Assembly: GCA_021848165.1 (NCBI GenBank)
Contig: JAJZMW010000135.1
Location: 1-6,021 of the forward strand
Reading direction: 5' to 3'
Source: Thermoplasmata archaeon
GTDB taxonomy: Archaea; Thermoplasmatota; Thermoplasmata; Lutacidiplasmatales; UBA184
DNA: 6,021 nucleotides
Part shown: positions 1 to 6,021 of the stretch, piece after piece
How positions within the stretch are numbered: position 1 is the stretch's first letter
Layout of the letters: every line of letters starts with the position of its first letter
Program-made: the position numbers and the translations under genes
Notes under the pieces: model-generated
What the model was told of the DNA's origin: nothing
Databases searched by the model: none
The model's input: only the letters and a program-made list of their open reading frames with translations

Positions 1-432
1 GGTCCCGCCGACCTCGACCAGGATCACCTCGGCGCCGGCCGCCTGCGCGACCTCGCGGATCATCCGCTTGATCTCGCCGGTCACGTGCGGGATGATCTGG
101 ACCGTCGTCCCGAGATAGTCGCCGCGTCGCTCCTTCTCGATGACCGTCCGGTAGATCTTCCCCGTCGTGAGGTTGTGCGAGCCCGACAGGCTCTGCCCGA
201 GGAACCGCTCGTAGTTGCCGAGGTCGAGGTCCGCCTCCGTCCCGTCGTCGAGCACGAAGACCTCCCCGTGCTGGTAGGGGTTCATCGTGCCGGCGTCGAC
301 GTTGAGGTACGGGTCGATCTTCAGGATCGTCACGGGGATCCCGCGCGCCTTGAGCAGGCGGCCGAGCGACGAGGTCGTGATCCCCTTTCCGAGCCCGGAG
401 ATCACCCCTCCGCTGACCACGATGACCTTCAT
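1..432 (-). CDS. pyrG: CTP synthase, N-terminal part (cut by window edge)
   Basis: CTP synthase aminates UTP to CTP using ATP and glutamine, the last step of de novo cytidine nucleotide synthesis in the cytoplasm. The ATG at 432-430 opens a frame with no stop to position 1, giving residues 1-144 of a protein usually about 530-550 long; the rest of the synthase domain and the glutamine amidotransferase domain lie outside. Visible family motifs are the P-loop-like SGLGKG at residues 12-17, DPYLNVDAGTMNPYQHGEVF at 40-59, the DDGTEADLDLGNYERF block at 62-77 and EKERRGDYLGTTVQIIPH at 99-116. Asp70 and Glu140 match the Mg-binding Asp and Glu of the E. coli enzyme. A G-rich stretch (443-437) four bases before the ATG resembles a weak ribosome binding site. 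It lies downstream of pyrD and pyrK on the same strand, 105 bases after pyrK, with its own candidate TATA box. Identity is certain within the visible part. Confidence 0.97.
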   Translation of the reverse strand, partial: MKVIVVSGGVISGLGKGITTSSLGRLLKARGIPVTILKIDPYLNVDAGTMNPYQHGEVFVLDDGTEADLDLGNYERFLGQSLSGSHNLTTGKIYRTVIEKERRGDYLGTTVQIIPHVTGEIKRMIREVAQAAGAEVILVEVGGT

Positions 433-465
433 GCGGACCCCCCGGACGTTGGTATCGGGCCGAGG

Positions 466-473
466 CATAAAGG
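466..473 (-). promoter_or_regulatory. Candidate archaeal TATA box for pyrG
   Basis: On the minus strand this reads CCTTTATG, one of the few A/T-rich spots in the 105-base gap between pyrK and pyrG. It lies about 35 bases upstream of the pyrG ATG. Archaeal TATA boxes sit about 26 bases before the transcription start, so the mRNA would begin near 443 with a leader of about ten bases. This is inference from spacing and composition; no clear BRE is visible. The rest of the gap (433-537) is G/C-rich and shows no reading frame that looks like a gene. pyrG could also be transcribed by readthrough from pyrDK. Confidence 0.45.
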
Positions 474-537
474 CTCGCCACTCCCGACGGGGGGTGCGGG
501 CTCCCGCGCGCCCCGCGAGCGGGCCGACGCGCCGCCG

Positions 538-1317
538 CTACACCGGGACGAGCCGCCCCGACGGATCGCGCTTCGACCGCCCGAATTCGGAGAGCCCGAG
601 CAGCGTCTCAGCGGGGAAGACGGGGCCGTCGACGCAGACGTGGTAGGGGCCGAGGGCGCAGGCGTCGCACATCCCGAGCGCGCACTTCATCTGACGCTCC
701 ACCGAGCCGAACGCCGGAACGCCCCGCGCGCGAGCGGCGAGCGCCACCTTGCGCATCATCACCTCGGGGCCGCAGGTCCACACCGCGTCGAACCGCCCCG
801 GCTCCCCCAGAAGGCGATCGGCGACCTCGGTGACGTAGCCGGCATGCCCGAGGCTCCCGTCGTCGGTGGCGAGCTCGATGCGCGCCCCCGCGGACCGCAG
901 CCGCTCCGCGAAGAGCATCTCGGCGGCGGTCGTGGCGCCGAGCGCGCCGACGACCTCCGCGCCGTCGCGCCGCAGCGCCTCGGCCCCGGGGGCCAGGACC
1001 GCGGTCCCCGAGCCGCCCCCCACGATCAGCAGCCGACGAGGGGTGAGGGCGAACCGGTTGCCGTACGGACCCCGGATCCCGATGCGGGTCCCCGGGGGGA
1101 TCTCTTGGATCCTCCGGCTGGTGGCGCCCATCGCCTTCACGGTGACCCCCTTCGTCTCTCCGTCGGTGTACGAGAGCGACATCGGGAGCTCGTCGTCCCC
1201 CGGGACCCAGACCATCACGAACTGCCCGGGCGCGGCCGGGGTCGGGTCGCGAAACCGCCACGTCACCGTCGACGGGGTCTCGGGGACCCGTCGGTCGATC
1301 GCGACGATCCGATGCAC
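538..1317 (-). CDS. pyrK: Dihydroorotate dehydrogenase electron transfer subunit
   Basis: PyrK is the FAD and [2Fe-2S] subunit that carries electrons from the FMN of PyrD to NAD+. The 259-residue protein has the family's usual length. It has an N-terminal FAD-binding barrel (about 1-92, with PMSLSY at 45-50 and GIRGPYGNRF at 80-89). A nucleotide-binding domain follows, with LLIVGGGSGTAVLAP at 96-110 and TCGPEVMM at 181-188. The C-terminal iron-sulfur loop has Cys212, Cys217, Cys220 and Cys228 (spacing C-x4-C-x2-C-x7-C), followed by the family signature VDGPVFPAE at 229-237. The start is GTG at 1317-1315, seven bases after the pyrD stop; it leaves the usual short N-terminus, and there is only a weak AGG upstream, so translation is probably coupled to pyrD. 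Oddity: the RPxS-type FAD motif of many relatives is here LPMSLS, with no arginine at that place. The neighbouring pyrD makes the assignment firm. Confidence 0.95.
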   Translation of the reverse strand: MHRIVAIDRRVPETPSTVTWRFRDPTPAAPGQFVMVWVPGDDELPMSLSYTDGETKGVTVKAMGATSRRIQEIPPGTRIGIRGPYGNRFALTPRRLLIVGGGSGTAVLAPGAEALRRDGAEVVGALGATTAAEMLFAERLRSAGARIELATDDGSLGHAGYVTEVADRLLGEPGRFDAVWTCGPEVMMRKVALAARARGVPAFGSVERQMKCALGMCDACALGPYHVCVDGPVFPAETLLGLSEFGRSKRDPSGRLVPV

Positions 1318-1324
1318 GGCCGGC

Positions 1325-2299
1325 CTAGGGGGAGCGCGATATAGCGCCTCGTCCCGGCGTCGGCGCTTCGGCCGACGGGACCGCGAAGCCGCGCCGAGCT
1401 CGACCCACGATCTCCCCGACGCGCCGAACCCCCCGATCGTCGAGGGCGCGCGCGAGGTCCGCCGCGATCCGACCGAAGATCCCGATGCCGTCGGTGGCGA
1501 CCGCCGTTCCGATCTCGACCGCCGTGGCCCCGGCGAGGAGGTACTCGATCACGTCGGTCGCCGAGCGGATCCCGCCGACGCCGACCACGGGGATCCGGAC
1601 CGCCTCGGCGATCTGCCAGACCGCCGCCACCCCGATCGCCTTGATCGCGGGGCCGCTCAGGCCCCCGAGGCCGTGGGCGAGGACCGGGCGCTCGAGCTCA
1701 GGGTCGATCGCCATCGCGCGGACGGTGTTGATGGCGCTGATCCCGTGCGCCCCCGCCTTCTCGGCCGCGCGGGCGAGCGCCGGGAGGTCCGCCGCGTTCG
1801 GGGTGATCTTGGCGAAGACCGGGATCCGGACCTGTCGGACCACGGCGCGGACGACCGCGGCGACGTCCTCGGGGTCGCTGCCGATCTCCGTTCCATACCC
1901 TTCGGCGTGAGGGCAGCTGAGGTTCAGTTCGAGCGCGGCGACCCCCGTCGCCGCCATGCGGCCGGCGAGTTCGCCGAACTCCTCCGGGGTCCCCCCGAAC
2001 ACCGAGCCGATCAGCAGGACGCCGTGCTCCCGGGCCCGGGCGATCTCCGCGGGATACTCGTCGATCCCGGGGTTCGGAAGCCCCATCGCATTGAGCATCC
2101 CCCCCGGGTCGAGCGGCTCGACGGTCGGGTTCGGGTATCCCGGCCGGGCGACGCTCCCGATCGACTTCGTGATCACCGCTCCGGCGCCGGCGTCCCACGC
2201 CCCCGAAAGCGAATCGCCGCTCTCCCCCCAGATCCCCGACGCGAGGATCAGCGGATTTCGCAAGGAGAGGCCGGCGAGGTCGACCGCGAGGTCCGCCAC
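1325..2299 (-). CDS. pyrD: Dihydroorotate dehydrogenase, class 1B catalytic subunit
   Basis: PyrD oxidises dihydroorotate to orotate with FMN. Class 1B enzymes work with PyrK and use NAD+, and pyrK follows directly. The 324-residue protein is one TIM barrel. Visible motifs are NPLILASG at 15-22, ITKSIG at 43-48, NAMGLPNPG at 70-78, ELNLSCPH at 124-131 with Cys129 at the catalytic-base position (Cys is typical of class 1; class 2 has Ser), FAKITPN at 162-168, AINT at 189-192, GGLSGPAIK at 212-220, VGVGGI at 239-244 and EIGTA at 262-266. The open frame runs far upstream without a stop, so the start must be chosen. GTG at 2299-2297 gives an N-terminus (MADLAVDLAGLSLRNP) fitting the family and lies about 26 bases from the centre of a TATA-like element, which suits a leaderless mRNA. 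No ATG in frame lies nearby. The last 20 or so residues are a loose tail rich in Ser, Pro and Arg. Confidence 0.95.
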   Translation of the reverse strand: MADLAVDLAGLSLRNPLILASGIWGESGDSLSGAWDAGAGAVITKSIGSVARPGYPNPTVEPLDPGGMLNAMGLPNPGIDEYPAEIARAREHGVLLIGSVFGGTPEEFGELAGRMAATGVAALELNLSCPHAEGYGTEIGSDPEDVAAVVRAVVRQVRIPVFAKITPNAADLPALARAAEKAGAHGISAINTVRAMAIDPELERPVLAHGLGGLSGPAIKAIGVAAVWQIAEAVRIPVVGVGGIRSATDVIEYLLAGATAVEIGTAVATDGIGIFGRIAADLARALDDRGVRRVGEIVGRARRGFAVPSAEAPTPGRGAISRSP

Positions 2300-2321
2300 G
2301 GAGCGCCGGACGGGGGCGTTG

Positions 2322-2328
2322 CTTAAAT
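2322..2328. promoter_or_regulatory. Shared TATA-like element of the divergent pyrD/clpB promoter
   Basis: CTTAAAT on the plus strand reads ATTTAAG on the minus strand, so both strands show an archaeal TATA-like hexamer around a TTAA palindrome. It is the only A/T-rich run in the 54-base gap between pyrD and clpB. Its centre is about 26 bases from the first base of the pyrD GTG (2299) and about 29 bases from the A of the clpB ATG (2354). Those distances fit transcripts that start at or within a few bases of each start codon. No convincing BRE is seen on either side, so the relative strength of the two directions cannot be judged. The element overlaps an upstream in-frame ATG at 2327, which argues against that ATG as the clpB start. 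Confidence 0.55.
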
Positions 2329-2353
2329 GAGCTCTCGTCGCTCCATCGAGGCC

Positions 2354-4962
<2,609 letters not shown>

Positions 4963-4966
<4 letters not shown>

Positions 4967-5925
4967 GCGGGGTCACGGTCGCGGTCGTCGGCGGGGCGGG
5001 CGTCGCCGCCCAACTGGGGAAGAAGGGGACGGTCTCGGACCTCACCCTCTTCGACTCGACCCACGACGGCCATCACGCGACGATCGTCGAGCCCACGCAC
5101 TTCCCCGAGAAGTTCGCCCCGCTCCTCGCCGCGCTCGGGATGGCGAACCGGGCCGTCCTCGTCGTCGAGGCGCTCGACCGCGCCGTCGCCGAGGCGATCG
5201 CCACGCTCGAGCTGGTCGACCTTCCGACGCTCGTGCTCCGGGGCCCCGCGGTCGGGGAGGACGAGCTCGGGCGGGCGCTCAAAGGAGGCCGCCTCGCGAG
5301 CGTCCCGCAGCTGGCGCTCGACCTCCCGCAGCTGCGCGAGATGATCGATGGCTGGACCGTCCCCCCGAACCCGGGGACCGTCCTCGTCCCGATCGACCAC
5401 GCGTTCCCCGTCAAGGGCGTGGGGGCGGTCGCCCTCGGGGTCGTCCGCCGCGGGACGCTCAAGAGCCACGAGAGCTTGCGGCTCTGGCCGACGGAGCGGT
5501 CGGTCGAGGTCCGGTCGATCCAGGTCCACGACGTCGACGTGAAGGAGGCCGCGACCGGCGAGCGCGTCGGGGTCGCCTTGAAGGGCGTCGACACCGACGA
5601 GCTCAGCCGCGGGCAGATCCTGGCACCGGCGGAGAGCCTGCTCGCGGGCCGGGAGCTGACGGCGGAGCGGCTCCAGCGGTGCCGCTACTACCGGGGCGAG
5701 TGGGGGACCGGCTCGCAGATGACGATCGCGATCGGGACCCAGACGGCCCCGGTCTCCGTCGGGCCGATCACCGACCTCGCCGTGTCGCTCACCACCGACC
5801 GCCCGGTCGTCTATTCCGCCGGATCGGCGGCGTACTTGATCGACCTCAACGCGACCGGCGGGCCCCGGATCGCCGGACGCCTGACGCTCGAGACCCCGGC
5901 GGCGCCGGGCCACGGTCCCGCTTAG
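4963..5925 (+). CDS. SelB/EF-Tu-like translation factor paralogue lacking GTPase motifs
   Basis: The 320-residue protein has the three-domain plan of SelB/EF-Tu-type factors. Residues 1-130 occupy the place of the G domain but have no GxxxxGK[ST] P-loop; the nearest stretch is AAQLGKKGTVSD at 15-26. VEPTHFPEK at 42-50 stands where DxPGH would be, and VLRGP at 91-95 where NKxD would be. Residues 137-223 are a well-kept barrel domain II with VPIDHAFPVKGVGAVALGVV at 142-161, RSIQVHDVDVKEA at 184-196, GVALKGV at 203-209 and RGQIL at 216-220. Residues 224-310 form a domain III-like barrel ending in GPRIAGRLTL. The ATG overlaps the clpB stop in an ATGA, so the two genes probably share an mRNA and coupled translation; no ribosome binding site is visible. 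It resembles archaeal proteins described as EF-Tu domain 2 or SelB-like. It probably binds RNA or a partner without hydrolysing GTP, but its function is unknown and true selenocysteine SelB activity is unlikely. Confidence 0.85.
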
Positions 5926-6021
5926 GCGAACATCGTGACGGACTCCTTGCGGAGTTCCTCGTCCCCGACGACCTTCTCGATCGCGCGGTCGAAGTCGGAG
6001 GCGATCACGTGATCGCGCTCC
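5922..6021 (-). CDS. C-terminal end of an AAA+ ATPase, probably PAN (cut by window edge)
   Basis: The reverse strand from the window edge reads 32 codons to a TAA at 5924-5922. The peptide starts ERDHVIASDFDRAIEKVV and ends in MFA. The pattern of a short loop, then V-x-x-x-DF-x-x-A-x-EKV, matches the last helix of proteasome-activating nucleotidase, the archaeal ring ATPase that unfolds proteins and feeds the 20S proteasome. The ending Met-Phe-Ala resembles the HbYX motif (hydrophobic, Tyr, any) used to dock on the proteasome, with Phe instead of Tyr. The gene converges with the SelB/EF-Tu-like gene and their stop codons overlap by four bases. The Walker motifs lie outside, so a related AAA+ protein such as a Cdc48/VAT homologue remains possible. 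Confidence 0.6.
   Translation of the reverse strand, partial: ERDHVIASDFDRAIEKVVGDEELRKESVTMFA

Noticed and set aside
501..524. An inverted repeat (CCCGC ... GCGGG) after the pyrK stop, possibly a terminator.
   Set aside because: The stem is only five bases with an eleven-base loop in very G/C-rich DNA and no following T run, so it is expected by chance.
85..1344. A long plus-strand open frame opposite pyrG and pyrK.
   Set aside because: Its composition is Arg/Pro/Asp/Gly-rich without domains, and it is antisense to two certain genes; it also crosses the 105-base gap. It is a high-G+C shadow.

Overview
The window is very G+C-rich, densely coding, and most likely from an archaeon. Four things point that way: TATA-box-like elements about 25-35 bases upstream of start codons that have little or no leader; a NAD-type dihydroorotate dehydrogenase pair (PyrD/PyrK); a SelB/EF-Tu-like paralogue with a degenerate GTPase domain; and a gene end resembling the proteasome-activating nucleotidase PAN. 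A high-G+C lineage such as some Thermoplasmatota is possible, but the sequence alone does not settle it.

Layout. Positions 1-2299 are a minus-strand pyrimidine block, read from right to left: pyrD (2299-1325), pyrK (1317-538, seven bases after the pyrD stop) and, after a 105-base gap with its own candidate promoter, the first 144 codons of pyrG (432 to the window edge). A 54-base divergent intergenic region (2300-2353) separates this block from a plus-strand pair: clpB (2354-4966) and a SelB/EF-Tu-like gene (4963-5925) that overlaps the clpB stop in an ATGA. At the right edge, the last 32 codons of a convergent minus-strand AAA+ ATPase gene (probably PAN) run to 5922, and its stop codon overlaps the stop of the SelB/EF-Tu-like gene.

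Functions. PyrD and PyrK together oxidise dihydroorotate to orotate and pass the electrons to NAD+. PyrG later converts UTP to CTP, so all three belong to de novo pyrimidine nucleotide synthesis. ClpB is a protein disaggregase and the right-edge gene probably unfolds proteins for the proteasome, so the right half looks like a protein quality-control neighbourhood. The protein translationally linked to ClpB keeps the tRNA-factor-type beta barrels but has lost recognisable GTP-binding motifs. It is the least understood gene here.

The most interesting observations are the SelB/EF-Tu-like pseudo-GTPase overlapping clpB, and a single near-palindromic TATA element placed at the right distance to serve both pyrD and clpB as leaderless or nearly leaderless transcripts. 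I found no mobile element, CRISPR array, tRNA or rRNA.
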